Of a stretch of 64,000 nt of DNA, positions 54,222 to 63,502 are shown piece after piece. Position 1 is the first letter of the stretch. Each line of letters begins with the position of its first letter. Source of the stretch: Ectothiorhodospira sp. BSL-9 (GTDB lineage: Bacteria; Pseudomonadota; Gammaproteobacteria; Ectothiorhodospirales; Ectothiorhodospiraceae); NCBI RefSeq assembly GCF_001632845.1, contig NZ_CP011994.1, forward strand, positions 2,800,001 to 2,864,000. Direction: 5' to 3'. A program made the translations under genes and the position numbers. Under the pieces are notes generated by a model. It made no database searches, was not told the DNA's origin, and saw only the letters and a list, made by a program, of their open reading frames with translations.

Positions 54222-55631
54222 ATGGACAAGAGAGTGGAACAAGACTTTATCGAAAACCGAACCTTTGATGAGATCCAGGTGGGAGACTCGGCGACCATCG
54301 AACGCCGTCTCACCATGGATGACATCAAGCTGTTCGCCATCATGTCCGGCGACGTCAACCCGGCCCACGTGGACGAGGACTTCGCCAAGAGCACCCGATT
54401 CCAGGAAATCATTGCCCACGGCATGTGGGGCGGAGCCCTGATCTCCACGGTACTGGGCACGGAGCTGCCAGGACCCGGCACCATCTACCTGGGGCAGACC
54501 CTGCGCTTCAAGGCCCCGGTGGGCCTGGGCGACGTGCTGCGCGTGCACGTGAAGGTTCTGGAAAAGGATCCCAGCAAGAACGGCATCAAGTTCGATTGCC
54601 GCTGCACCAACCAGGACGACCGGGACGTCATCGTCGGCGTGGCCGACGTGCTGGCCCCGACGGAGAAGATCCGTCGCCCACGCACGATCATGCCCCGGGT
54701 TCGCATGGCCGAACGGGCTCGACTGCATGAACTGCTTCACGCCGCTACCCATCCGGAACCGGTGAGCATGGCGGTGGTGCATCCCGTGGATACCCAGTCC
54801 ATCCTGGGTGCCTATGAGTCGGCCCGGGCAGGATTGATCCATCCGGTGCTCATCGGCCCGGAAGACCGGATTCGTGCGGCCGCTGACGAAGCCGAGGTGG
54901 ACATCTCCGATTTCGAGCTGGTCTCCGTGCGACACAGCCACGCCGCAGCGGAGGAAGCCGTCAGCCTCACCCGCAGTGGCCGGATCGAGTCCATCATGAA
55001 AGGCTCGTTGCATACCGATGAATTGTTGCGGGCCGTGCTCGCCCGCGACTCGGGGCTGCGCACGGAGCGGCGGATCAGCCATATCATGGCCTTTGATGTG
55101 CCCACCTACCCGCGGCCACTGTTCATCACTGATGCCGCCATCAATATCTACCCCACGCTGGCCGACAAGATGGACATCGTCCAGAACGCCATCGATCTGG
55201 CCCATGCGGTGGGCAACGACAACCCGAAGGTGGCCATCCTCTCCGCATTGGAAACGGTCAATCCCAAGATCCAGTCCACCCTGGAGGCGGCCGCCCTGTG
55301 CAAGATGGCAGAACGTGGGCAGATCACCGGGGGCACCCTGGACGGCCCGCTGGCGTTCGACAATGCCGTCTCGGAGGCTGCGGCGAAGACCAAGAATATC
55401 GTCTCGCCGGTAGCCGGCAAGGCCGATATCCTGGTCGCCCCGGATCTGGAAGCCGCCAACATGCTTATGAAGCAGCTCACCTATCTGGCGGACGCCACCG
55501 GTGCGGGCATTGTGCTGGGTGCACGCGTACCCATCGTGCTCACCAGCCGGGCAGATGATGCCATCACCCGTATGGCCTCCTGTGCACTGGCCCTGCTGGC
55601 GGCGGACTATCAGAAGAAGAAGGGGAGATAA
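54222..55631 (+). CDS. Bifunctional enoyl-CoA hydratase (MaoC) / phosphate acetyltransferase
   Basis: Fusion of 469 residues. The N-terminal MaoC hot-dog domain (about 10-145) has the hydratase pair Asp and His in SGDVNPAHVDED; the C-terminal phosphate acetyl/butyryl transferase domain (about 165-465) has the ADILVAPDLEAANMLMKQLTYL motif and the later ARVPIVLTSRADD segment. Product: hydration of crotonyl-type CoA and acyl-CoA plus phosphate to acyl phosphate. It starts 5 bases after fabI and ends in a TAATG overlap with ackA. Acetyl phosphate made here would go directly to AckA. Confidence 0.93.
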   Translation: MDKRVEQDFIENRTFDEIQVGDSATIERRLTMDDIKLFAIMSGDVNPAHVDEDFAKSTRFQEIIAHGMWGGALISTVLGTELPGPGTIYLGQTLRFKAPVGLGDVLRVHVKVLEKDPSKNGIKFDCRCTNQDDRDVIVGVADVLAPTEKIRRPRTIMPRVRMAERARLHELLHAATHPEPVSMAVVHPVDTQSILGAYESARAGLIHPVLIGPEDRIRAAADEAEVDISDFELVSVRHSHAAAEEAVSLTRSGRIESIMKGSLHTDELLRAVLARDSGLRTERRISHIMAFDVPTYPRPLFITDAAINIYPTLADKMDIVQNAIDLAHAVGNDNPKVAILSALETVNPKIQSTLEAAALCKMAERGQITGGTLDGPLAFDNAVSEAAAKTKNIVSPVAGKADILVAPDLEAANMLMKQLTYLADATGAGIVLGARVPIVLTSRADDAITRMASCALALLAADYQKKKGR

Positions 55632-56827
55632 TGGCGGACATCCTGGTCATCAACAGCGGTTCCTCGAGCATCAAGTTTGCCCTGTTCGCCCGGCAGGAGG
55701 GCGGGCAGGGGCTCGAGGGCTTTGCCGCCCGCTTCCGGGGGCAGTTTTCCGGCCTGGGTGACCAGCCGCACTTTGTCGCCAGGGATGCGCAGGGACAAAC
55801 GTTGCTGGATGAGCACCCGCAGGGGCAGGATGGGGACCGCTTCGATCATGCAGCGGCCCTGGAATGCCTCCTGGACTGGGTGGATGATCACTCCGACGCG
55901 GATGACATCGCTGCCATCGGCCATCGGGTGGTTCACGGGGGGCGCACCTATCGCCAGCCGGCTCGCCTGGATGCCGAAACGGTCCGGGATCTGGAAACCC
56001 TGATCCCGCTGGCGCCATTGCATCAGCCCCACTGCCTGGCACCGGTAAGCCTCTTGTCGGAACTGCGGCCGGATGTGCCGCAGGTGGCCTGTTTCGACAC
56101 CAGCTTTCACACCACCCAGCCCCGGGTGGCTCAGGCCTTCGCCCTGCCGCGGGATCTCACCGAGGCGGGCCTGGTCCGTTATGGATTCCATGGCCTTTCC
56201 TATGATTACATCAGCCGTGCCCTGGCCCAGCACGTACCCACCCCGGAAACCGGGCGGGTGGTCGTGGCCCACCTGGGTAACGGCGCCAGCCTGTGCGCCA
56301 TGCACAATGGCGTGAGCGTGGCATCCACCATGGGGTTTACCGCCCTGGACGGGCTGCCCATGGGTACTCGCTGCGGCAATATCGACCCCGGTCTGGTCCT
56401 GCATCTGCTCAGCCACGAGAACATGACCCCGGATGAGGTAAGCCGGGTCCTGTACAAGGAATCTGGTCTGCTGGGCGTCTCGGGCATCAGCAGCGACATG
56501 CGCGTACTACTGGATAGTGGAGAGCCTTCGGCACGCGAGGCGGTGGATCTGTTCGTCTACCGGATCGTGCGCGAGATCGGCAGCCTGGCCTCCGCCCTGG
56601 GCGGTCTGGATCACCTGGTGTTCACCGCAGGCATCGGCGAGCGCGCCTCCCCGGTGCGTTCGGAAGTGATTCGTGGCTGCCAGTGGCTTGGGCTGGAGGT
56701 GGACGAGGCCAGTAATCTGGAGCACGGGCCCTGCATCAGCACCGCCTCAAGCCGAGCCGCTGCCTGGGTGATCCCCACTGATGAGGAGCGCATGATCGCC
56801 TGGCACACGGCACAGTGCTGTGACTGA
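55631..56827 (+). CDS. ackA: Acetate kinase AckA
   Basis: Cytoplasmic kinase (398 residues) converting acetyl phosphate plus ADP to acetate plus ATP. The N-terminal NSGSSSIKFAL phosphate loop, CFDTSFHTT, GFHGLSYDYISR, the HLGNGASLCAM motif and the FTAGIGERA loop are complete. The ATG overlaps the previous stop by one base. Together with the fusion enzyme it gives substrate-level ATP from acyl-CoA, useful under low oxygen; the upstream FNR-type box would fit. Confidence 0.95.
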   Translation: MADILVINSGSSSIKFALFARQEGGQGLEGFAARFRGQFSGLGDQPHFVARDAQGQTLLDEHPQGQDGDRFDHAAALECLLDWVDDHSDADDIAAIGHRVVHGGRTYRQPARLDAETVRDLETLIPLAPLHQPHCLAPVSLLSELRPDVPQVACFDTSFHTTQPRVAQAFALPRDLTEAGLVRYGFHGLSYDYISRALAQHVPTPETGRVVVAHLGNGASLCAMHNGVSVASTMGFTALDGLPMGTRCGNIDPGLVLHLLSHENMTPDEVSRVLYKESGLLGVSGISSDMRVLLDSGEPSAREAVDLFVYRIVREIGSLASALGGLDHLVFTAGIGERASPVRSEVIRGCQWLGLEVDEASNLEHGPCISTASSRAAAWVIPTDEERMIAWHTAQCCD

Positions 56828-56946
56828 GTGAGTCTTGAGGGAGGGGCCGGGCTTGAAAAGGCCATCGCCTGCTCCCAACCCCCCTTGTGTTGGCGCCATG
56901 CCCCGGGGGCTGGGCGCGGAGGTGCCCCCCCACGCCACGAAAAATC

Positions 56947-57153
56947 CTAGTTGTCGTACTTGAAGGATACGTTCAGCCTGGCCCGGTAGGCAGCTATATT
57001 CCCCTGGTCATCCAGCTTGATGTCCAGTTTGTTCACCTCCACGATTCGGAGTTCCCGCAGGCTTGAGCGCGCCTTGGCCACCGCCTGCTGAGCTGCATCC
57101 TCCCAGGACTTTTCACTGGTTCCAATCAACTCTATTACCTTGTAAACACTCAT
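56947..57153 (-). CDS. Dodecin flavin-binding protein
   Basis: 68-residue beta-alpha-beta-beta dodecin, which assembles as a dodecamer storing flavin dimers. The characteristic GTSEKSWEDAAQQAVAKA segment contains the flavin-stacking Trp, and Gln follows in the typical place (DDQGNIAAYRARLNVSF). GAGGAG lies 7 bases ahead of the ATG. It converges with ackA. No operon partner. Confidence 0.92.
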   Translation of the reverse strand: MSVYKVIELIGTSEKSWEDAAQQAVAKARSSLRELRIVEVNKLDIKLDDQGNIAAYRARLNVSFKYDN

Positions 57154-57270
57154 ATTATTATCTCCTCATCTCCTGAATAAATCCGTTGTGACGGCAATCA
57201 TTTTCTTCCTTGAAGGCAGGCAGCCACGCAAAAGCCGCTTCCCCCGTCTTTTATAGACGACTGATGGGAA

Positions 57271-57297
57271 GTTGTCAGTCGGCCTCCGGTCGACAAC
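57271..57297 (-). repeat. Imperfect hairpin downstream of the transposase gene
   Basis: GTTGTC-AGT-CGG-CCT-CCG-GTC-GACAAC: outer 6-bp and inner 3-bp stems separated by a symmetric 3/3 internal loop, 28 bases past the transposase stop. It looks like a REP-type element, or it may simply be a terminator. Confidence 0.45.
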
Positions 57298-57324
57298 AAA
57301 GACATCACCTCGACATTAAGACCC

Positions 57325-58470
57325 CTAACCGGCCGCCTGCTGCCCGAATATGTCCCGAGCAGTCCGGATACCCCGCAGATACCGACACTGTCTTCGCGCC
57401 GCCAGATCCACCAGGCTCGCCGGTGCCCCGATGGCCGATCCAAAGGAATGGAACAGATCGAAAGCGTGGGCGATAAAGGCCTCAGTTCCCATTCCCAGGC
57501 GCTGCAGCAGCTTTGGCGTGCCTTCCGGTATGCGTCCCCGTTTGGTGGGGTGAACGCAGCGGCCCAGGGTTTGCGTCAGTTCCACATAATCCGGCCATGA
57601 GAAGGGGATACCCGCCTCGAATCGCCCCGTGCCGTCAAAAGGCATCAGCGGAGCCGGCTGCAGCGAACGCAGCACACTCTCCTCACGCAGGACCTCGCTA
57701 TTGAAGATGCCACTGATGATGGCCGGGTTCATGGGGGCGTTCGTATTGGCTTTGTGAAGGAGGGGAGGGGGGGCATCCTCGCGCTCGGGCGGCGCATCAC
57801 CCACCCGGGTGGCCATGCTCTCTTCCTGAGGTTGACTCAACCTGCGGCAGATGGCGGTGTACGTGCTGTCCTCCAGGCCTTCACACACCCCTGCCCGAAT
57901 CGGATTCAGATCCACATAGCTCATGGCGGCCAGCAACGCCTGCTCGTCCAGCAGTGCCTGACTCTTGAAACGCCCCTCCCAGAACCGCCCCCGCACCTTG
58001 TCCTCCGCGTTGGCACGGCGAGCAATGGACTCGTTCAAGACCCGCATGAACCAGGAAAGATCATGCAACCGGCCGCGGTACTCGTCGGCATATTCTTCGG
58101 CACGAGCCACCTCCGCCGCCGAAAGCGTCTCCCGGGCATCCGAAAGATAGCGCTGCACCACCTCCGGGCCGCTGAACAGGCGCGTCCAGCGGGACAGTAC
58201 CTCCCGGTCATTCCAGCGCCTCGACCGCTGGGCATCCACCCGCAATACCAGGTGGTAGTGGTTGCTCATGACCGCGTAGGCGGCCACATCGATGGCAAAC
58301 ACGGAAGCCAGCCCCAGGGCGCGGTCCTCTATCCACCCGCGTCGGTGCTCATAGTCGTTGCCGGTGACCGAATCCTGCCCACAGAGAAACGCCCGCCGCA
58401 CGCAGCGGGACACCACGTGATACCAGGGCGTGTCATCAAGGCAGATTTGCGAGGCGCGGGGTTGGGTCAT
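57325..58470 (-). mobile_element. HUH-type (Y1, REP-associated-like) transposase gene
   Basis: 381-residue protein with a Y1/HUH transposase domain: HUH motif His71-Tyr-His73 (AVMSNHYHLVLRV) and the likely nucleophile Tyr185 in MSYVDLNPIRAG. A C-terminal region of about 150 residues follows, unrelated to the compact REP-associated transposases of about 150-200 residues. No obvious IS200 ends or target duplications were found around it; a 5'-side sequence ACAAAGTGGGTGTCCTA (58508-58524) and the hairpin at 57271 are candidate elements. Whether it moves itself or processes dispersed palindromes cannot be told from the window. Confidence 0.85.
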
Positions 58471-58677
58471 GGGGTGAGCTTAGTGGGATGGTGGGTGGGA
58501 GTCAATAACAAAGTGGGTGTCCTATGGTAAGTTATGAAAAGACATGAGGACGTAAGCTAAGGTCACTGGTATTACAGATAACATCTATACTGTCCGCATT
58601 AGCAGGGTCAGCGGCCGGAGTATCCGTCACGGTTTGGAATCCATTCCTGAGCCAGAACATTATCGAGGAGCACCGCA

Positions 58678-59484
58678 TTGGATCGATTTGGCAACGCACG
58701 GGTACTGGTTGTAGCCGGCTCTGACTCTGGGGGCGGGGCAGGTATTCAGGCAGACCTCAAGACCATCATGGCGTTGGGCGGCCATGCCTGTACCGCCATC
58801 ACCGCCCTGACGGCCCAGAACACCCTGGGGGTGCAAGGCGTGCATGCCGTCCCCGTGGACTTCGTCCGCGAGCAGATACGGGTGGTGCTTGAGGACATCG
58901 GCGCCGACTGCATCAAGACCGGAATGCTCCAGGACCGGGCGGTCATCGATGCTGTGGTGGCCGAACTGGAGGCCCGGGCTGCTCACGTGCATGTGGTGGT
59001 GGACCCGGTGATGGTGGCCAAGAGCGGGGATCAGTTGATCAGTGATGACGCCGTCGGCCATTTGCGGTCGGTGCTGCTGCCCCGTGCAAAGGTGCTCACC
59101 CCCAATCTGCCCGAGGCAGAGGTGTTGCTGGGCCGGTCGATCAGCGGGGTAGAGGCCATGCGGGAAGCGGCCATGGCATTACGGGCCCTGGGCCCAGAGT
59201 ATGTGCTGCTCAAGGGTGGCCACCAGCAGGGGGAGATGATCAGCGATTGCCTGGCCTCGGCTGAAGGGGTGGAAGTGTTCACCAGCACCCGTCTGGATAC
59301 CCGATGCAACAACGGTACGGGCTGCACCCTGGCCAGCGCCGTGGCCGCCGGTCTGGCCCACGGGCTTACCGTCCGCGAGGCCGTGTTGCAGGCGCAAAAA
59401 TACCTGTTCGAAGCCCTGCGCTCGGCCCGCCGCCTGGGGGAGGGCGCCGGACCGGTGAATCATGGTTTCAATGTTGGATATTAG
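58678..59484 (+). CDS. thiD: Hydroxymethylpyrimidine/phosphomethylpyrimidine kinase ThiD
   Basis: Ribokinase-fold kinase (268 residues) of thiamin synthesis. The N-terminal AGSDSGGGAGIQADLKT, CIKTGML, the VVDPVMVAKSGDQL motif and the GTGCTLASAVAA anion hole with catalytic Asp/Cys segment are intact. It starts at TTG 58678; the AGGAG 7 bases ahead and the family N terminus leave no better start. Monocistronic here. Confidence 0.92.
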   Translation: MDRFGNARVLVVAGSDSGGGAGIQADLKTIMALGGHACTAITALTAQNTLGVQGVHAVPVDFVREQIRVVLEDIGADCIKTGMLQDRAVIDAVVAELEARAAHVHVVVDPVMVAKSGDQLISDDAVGHLRSVLLPRAKVLTPNLPEAEVLLGRSISGVEAMREAAMALRALGPEYVLLKGGHQQGEMISDCLASAEGVEVFTSTRLDTRCNNGTGCTLASAVAAGLAHGLTVREAVLQAQKYLFEALRSARRLGEGAGPVNHGFNVGY

Positions 59485-59503
59485 TCAGTTATGGCGTAAA
59501 CCT

Positions 59504-59516
59504 TGAAGTGACTTCA
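59504..59516. repeat. Palindrome TGAAGT-G-ACTTCA downstream of thiD
   Basis: Perfect 6-bp arms around one base, 20 bases after the thiD stop and about 250 bases ahead of the helicase start. It may be an operator of the helicase operon or part of the thiD 3' end. Confidence 0.4.
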
Positions 59517-59538
59517 TGCGTTAACTGCGATGAATCAA

Positions 59539-59552
59539 GGGCTTGCAAGCCC
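59539..59552 (+). terminator. Short palindrome after thiD
   Basis: GGGCTTGCAAGCCC, a perfect 14-base palindrome. It can form a 5-bp stem with a TGCA loop; no U-run follows. Probably part of thiD 3' structure. Confidence 0.35.
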
Positions 59553-59762
59553 CACTTCAACCATGACCTGAGCTGGCGCCCCCGGGTGTGACTTTTCATC
59601 AGCTTAGCGCCGTCATTGCCGGCCAACCGCAGGAGTGCCACGTGGAACAGCACCCGGGCGCTTCTGGAAACGCCCGGTCAAGAAACCATGCGGGCCGCCC
59701 GAGCCTGGCAGAGGGTTCATGCTTATATGGCATTATATACAGCCTCTGATTACACTCAGGCC

Positions 59763-62189
59763 ATGGCCCACCCCCGCTCCCAGCACCCGCCGGCATCCTC
59801 CGCCCCAGGCTCCCCGACGACGGATACCGTCGATCCGGTATTGCGTCTGGCCGGGCAACTGCGCAGGCGTTACAAAGGGTGCATCACCGGTGAACTGATC
59901 CTGCCGGCCCAGCCCGGGCAATACGCCCCCATCCCCGACGAGCTGGACCCTCGCCTGAAAAAGGCCCTGGAGGCCCGGGGCATCACCCGCCTCTACACCC
60001 ACCAGGCCGAGGCCTGGCAACGTGTCCGGGCCGGTGAGCACCTGGTGCTGGTCACCCCCACCGCCTCAGGCAAGAGCCTGTGCTTCCACCTGCCGGTGAT
60101 GCAGGCGGTGCTGGAGCGGGGCGTCAAGGCCCTGTACCTGTTTCCCACCAAGGCCCTGTCCCAGGACCAGGTGGCCGAGGTACAGGCCCTGAACGAGGGA
60201 GGCGACCTGGGCATTCGCGCCTTCACCTTCGATGGTGACACCCCCGGAGATGCACGCAAGGCGGTGCGCACCCGGGGGGATATCGTCGTCTCCAACCCGG
60301 ACATGCTGCATCAGGGCATCCTGCCCCATCACACCAAGTGGGCGCAGTTCTTCGAGAACCTGGAATATGTGGTCATCGACGAGACCCATACCTATCGTGG
60401 CGTCTTCGGGGCCCACGTGGCCAACCTGATGCGGCGCCTGCAGCGGATCTGTCGCTTTTATGGGGTCCGTCCCCGTTTCATCATGGCCTCGGCCACCATC
60501 GCCAACCCGGGGGAGCTGGCCACCCGCCTGATCGGCGAGGCGGTGAGCACCGTGGATCAAAGCGGGGCGCCGCGAGGCGAACGCCATCTGCTGCTATGGA
60601 ACCCGCCGGTGATCAATCCGGATCTGGGCATCCGCGCCTCGAGCCGCTCCCAGAGCACCCGCATTGCACGACTGGCGACGCGCATGGGGCTGAAGAACAT
60701 CGTCTTTGCCCGCTCCCGGCTAATGGTGGAAGTGCTCACCAAGTACCTCAAGGATGTCTTCGACAAGGACCCGCGACGTCCGCCCCGTGTGACCGCCTAC
60801 CGGGGTGGCTACCTGCCCACCCAGCGCCGCGCCACGGAGAAGGATCTACGGGCGGGCAAGGTGGACTGCGTGATCAGCACCTCGGCCCTGGAGCTGGGTG
60901 TGGACATCGGCAGCCTGGATGTATGCGTGCTCAATGGCTACCCGGGCACCATTGCCGGTTCCTGGCAGCGGCTGGGGCGGGCCGGGCGCCGCCAGCGCCC
61001 AGCCCTGGGCGTGCTGGTGGCCGGCAGCGATCCCCTGGATCAGTTCATCGTGCGTAATCCGGAGTTCTTCCTGGGCTCCGGGCCGGAACACGCGCGCATC
61101 GACCCGGATCAGTTGCTGATTCTGCTGGACCATGTGCGCTGCGCCGCCTTCGAACTGCCGTTTCGCCAGGGTGAGCGCTTCGGGGAGGAATCGCTGGAAG
61201 AGCTGCTGGGTTACCTGGAGGAGGAGGGCGTGCTGCACCGGGAAGGGGATCAGTGGTACTGGAGCGCCGACAGCTATCCGGCCAACAGTGTCAGCCTGCG
61301 CTCCGTGGCCGAAGACAACTTCGTGGTGGTGGATGCCACCGGCGGCGGCAGGCAGATCATCGCCGAGGTGGACTTTTCTGCGGCCCCCATGACCCTGTAC
61401 GAGGGCGCCATCTACATGGTCCAGGCCAGCCCCTACCAGGTGGAGCGACTGGACTGGGTGGGTCGCAAGGCCTATGTGCAGGAGACCCGGGTGGATTATT
61501 ACACCGACGCCATCGACTACACCCGGCTCAAGATCCTGGATGATTTTGATCGCGCCCGTCACCAGGAATCCACCTGCACCCATGGCGAGGTGCATGTGGT
61601 GCGGCGGATTCCTGGTTACAAGAAAATTCGCTACTACACCCATGAAAACATTGGCTTTGGTGAAATCAATCTCCCGGATCAGGAGATGCACACCACGGCG
61701 GTCTGGTGGGAGCTGGCGCCCCAGACCCTGGAGGCCCGCTTCGACTCCCGCCAGGAGGCCCTGGATGGGTTCCTGGGGGCCGCCTATGCCATGCACCATG
61801 TAGCTGCCCTGCGCATGATGTCGGAGACCGGGGATCTGGGACGCGCCGTGGGCGATGGTGATGCCCGGTGGTTTGCCACCGTGGGCAGCCATGGTCGCGG
61901 CCAGATCCGCGACGAGCAGGGCGAGGAGAAGTCCCCGGATGCCCAGGGGCGCTTCCGTCCCGCCGTGTTCCTCTACGACAACTTCCCCGGTGGGGTCGGC
62001 CTGTCGGCGCCGCTGTTTGATCAGCGCATGGCGGTGGTCCACGATGCCCTCGGTCTGGTGGGCCAGTGCGAGTGCACCCATGGCTGTCCGGCCTGTATCG
62101 GCCCCATCCTGGCCTCGGATGAGATCCGGGGCTATTCCCCCAAGGCCGCGGCCCTCAGGGTGCTCGGCCTGTTTGGCGACGCCCCGTGA
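59763..62189 (+). CDS. mrfA: MrfA-like DEAD/DEAH helicase (YprA family, C-terminal zinc cysteines)
   Basis: Superfamily 2 helicase of 808 residues from ATG 59763: Walker A VTPTASGKSLC (about 100-110), DETHTYRG as the DExH box, helicase C domain (LELGVDIGSLD, GRAGRRQR), and a C-terminal DUF1998-type domain ending in Cys-x-Cys-x3-Cys-x2-Cys (CECTHGCPAC). This is the YprA/MrfA family, which with MrfB removes mitomycin-type adducts in Bacillus subtilis. The frame stays open to 59616 and ATG 59727 is a second option; no clear ribosome site decides. It is followed by the mrfB-like gene with a GTGA overlap, so the pair is coupled. Confidence 0.9.
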   Translation: MAHPRSQHPPASSAPGSPTTDTVDPVLRLAGQLRRRYKGCITGELILPAQPGQYAPIPDELDPRLKKALEARGITRLYTHQAEAWQRVRAGEHLVLVTPTASGKSLCFHLPVMQAVLERGVKALYLFPTKALSQDQVAEVQALNEGGDLGIRAFTFDGDTPGDARKAVRTRGDIVVSNPDMLHQGILPHHTKWAQFFENLEYVVIDETHTYRGVFGAHVANLMRRLQRICRFYGVRPRFIMASATIANPGELATRLIGEAVSTVDQSGAPRGERHLLLWNPPVINPDLGIRASSRSQSTRIARLATRMGLKNIVFARSRLMVEVLTKYLKDVFDKDPRRPPRVTAYRGGYLPTQRRATEKDLRAGKVDCVISTSALELGVDIGSLDVCVLNGYPGTIAGSWQRLGRAGRRQRPALGVLVAGSDPLDQFIVRNPEFFLGSGPEHARIDPDQLLILLDHVRCAAFELPFRQGERFGEESLEELLGYLEEEGVLHREGDQWYWSADSYPANSVSLRSVAEDNFVVVDATGGGRQIIAEVDFSAAPMTLYEGAIYMVQASPYQVERLDWVGRKAYVQETRVDYYTDAIDYTRLKILDDFDRARHQESTCTHGEVHVVRRIPGYKKIRYYTHENIGFGEINLPDQEMHTTAVWWELAPQTLEARFDSRQEALDGFLGAAYAMHHVAALRMMSETGDLGRAVGDGDARWFATVGSHGRGQIRDEQGEEKSPDAQGRFRPAVFLYDNFPGGVGLSAPLFDQRMAVVHDALGLVGQCECTHGCPACIGPILASDEIRGYSPKAAALRVLGLFGDAP

Positions 62190-63409
62190 ACCTGCGCCAG
62201 CGCCTGGATCGACTCAGGGGGCGCAGCGCTGAGGCGCCCGCCCAGGAAGGGGTGCCCCATGGCAAACCCTCGGTCGCCGAGCGCGTACAACGCCTGCGGC
62301 CCCGCCGGGAGGCCCATCCCCCTTCTCATGCAGACGCGGATCAGGCCCTCGCCGACCGACTGGGCGCCCAGTTCGTGGCGCCGGGCGTGCTCGGCTGTTC
62401 GCAATACTGGCCGCTGGACACGTCCCACGGCCGGTTTCCACTGTCGGCCCTGCTGGGAGAGCAGATGCACCTACCCGAGGCCCGGGGGGCAGATCCGCAT
62501 GGACTGATCTTTCTGGATACGGAGACCACGGGCCTGGCCGGGGGCACCGGCACCGCCGTGTTCATGCTGGGCCTGGCCCGGGTGGAAGGGGATCACCTGC
62601 ATGTACGCCAGTTCATGCTGACCCGGTTTGCCGGGGAGGCGGGCATGCTGCATCAGGCCACCGACTTCCTGACCGGTGCCCATACCCTGGTCACTTACAA
62701 CGGCAAGTGTTTCGACCTGCCCCTGCTGCTCACCCGTGCCCGCCTGGCCGGCGTGGATGATCCGTTTTCCCGGCTTGGACACCTGGACCTGCTGTACCCG
62801 GTACGACGGCTGTTCCGCCGGCGCTGGCCCGACTGCCGTCTGATCACGGTGGAGCAGAAGTTATTGGGATTCGGGCGTCTCCATGACCTGCCCGGGGCAG
62901 AGGCGCCCCTGGCCTGGATGGATTATCTGCGTGGCGGGGATGCCCACCGTCTGCCGGGCGTGCTCACCCATAACTGCTGGGACCTGGTCTCTCTGGCCGC
63001 CCTGTGTCCGGCCCTGGATCAGGCTCATGGTGCGCCGGAGGCCTTTGGCGCTGACCCTGTGGCGGTGGCGAAGGGGCATTTGAAGGCCGGGCAGCAAGAA
63101 CGGGCCCTGGCGGTGCTGCATCAGGGTCGCGAGGACCTGGATGAAAGGGGCCTGCTGTTCATGGCGGACCTGCTGCGCCGTGAGGGACGCGACCCGGAGG
63201 CCCTGAAGCTCTGGGATGCACTGTCCGCGCGGGGCTGCGTGGCTGCCCTGGAAGCCCTGGCCAAGTACCATGAGCACGTACGTCGCGACCTGCGGGCCGC
63301 CCTGGAGTGTGCCCGTGGTCTCCCTGCGGGCGAGGCACACCAGCGCCGCCGGGAGCGTCTGATGAACAAACTGGCCCTGCGCGCCGACCCACCCAGGGAA
63401 GACCCTTAA
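62186..63409 (+). CDS. mrfB: MrfB-like DEDD exonuclease (YprB family)
   Basis: Ribonuclease-H-like exonuclease of 407 residues: first acidic pair in FLDTETTGLAGGTGTA (about 107-122), second Asp in NGKCFDLPLL, and HNCWDLVSL as the last motif, together the DEDD set. A C-terminal helical repeat region (about 285-390) follows. GTG 62186 overlaps the helicase stop. Together with the helicase it forms the two-gene mitomycin-repair unit described in Bacillus; the exonuclease is expected to act after the helicase opens the damaged duplex. Confidence 0.88.
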   Translation: MNLRQRLDRLRGRSAEAPAQEGVPHGKPSVAERVQRLRPRREAHPPSHADADQALADRLGAQFVAPGVLGCSQYWPLDTSHGRFPLSALLGEQMHLPEARGADPHGLIFLDTETTGLAGGTGTAVFMLGLARVEGDHLHVRQFMLTRFAGEAGMLHQATDFLTGAHTLVTYNGKCFDLPLLLTRARLAGVDDPFSRLGHLDLLYPVRRLFRRRWPDCRLITVEQKLLGFGRLHDLPGAEAPLAWMDYLRGGDAHRLPGVLTHNCWDLVSLAALCPALDQAHGAPEAFGADPVAVAKGHLKAGQQERALAVLHQGREDLDERGLLFMADLLRREGRDPEALKLWDALSARGCVAALEALAKYHEHVRRDLRAALECARGLPAGEAHQRRRERLMNKLALRADPPREDP

Positions 63410-63441
63410 CGTGAAAGAACCAAGGTTCAGCTACAAACACT

Positions 63442-63467
63442 CCCTTCTCCCCCTCGGGGGAGAAGGG
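63442..63467. terminator. Bidirectional terminator palindrome between the MrfB-like gene and dnaE2
   Basis: Perfect 12-bp arms CCCTTCTCCCCC / GGGGGAGAAGGG around TC, between convergent stops. Third member of the CCCCTCTCCC-type palindromes in this window, with diverged sequence. Confidence 0.65.
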
Positions 63468-63502
63468 CTGCCGTGAGGCATGAGAGTCAAGGGCTTATCC
63501 CC

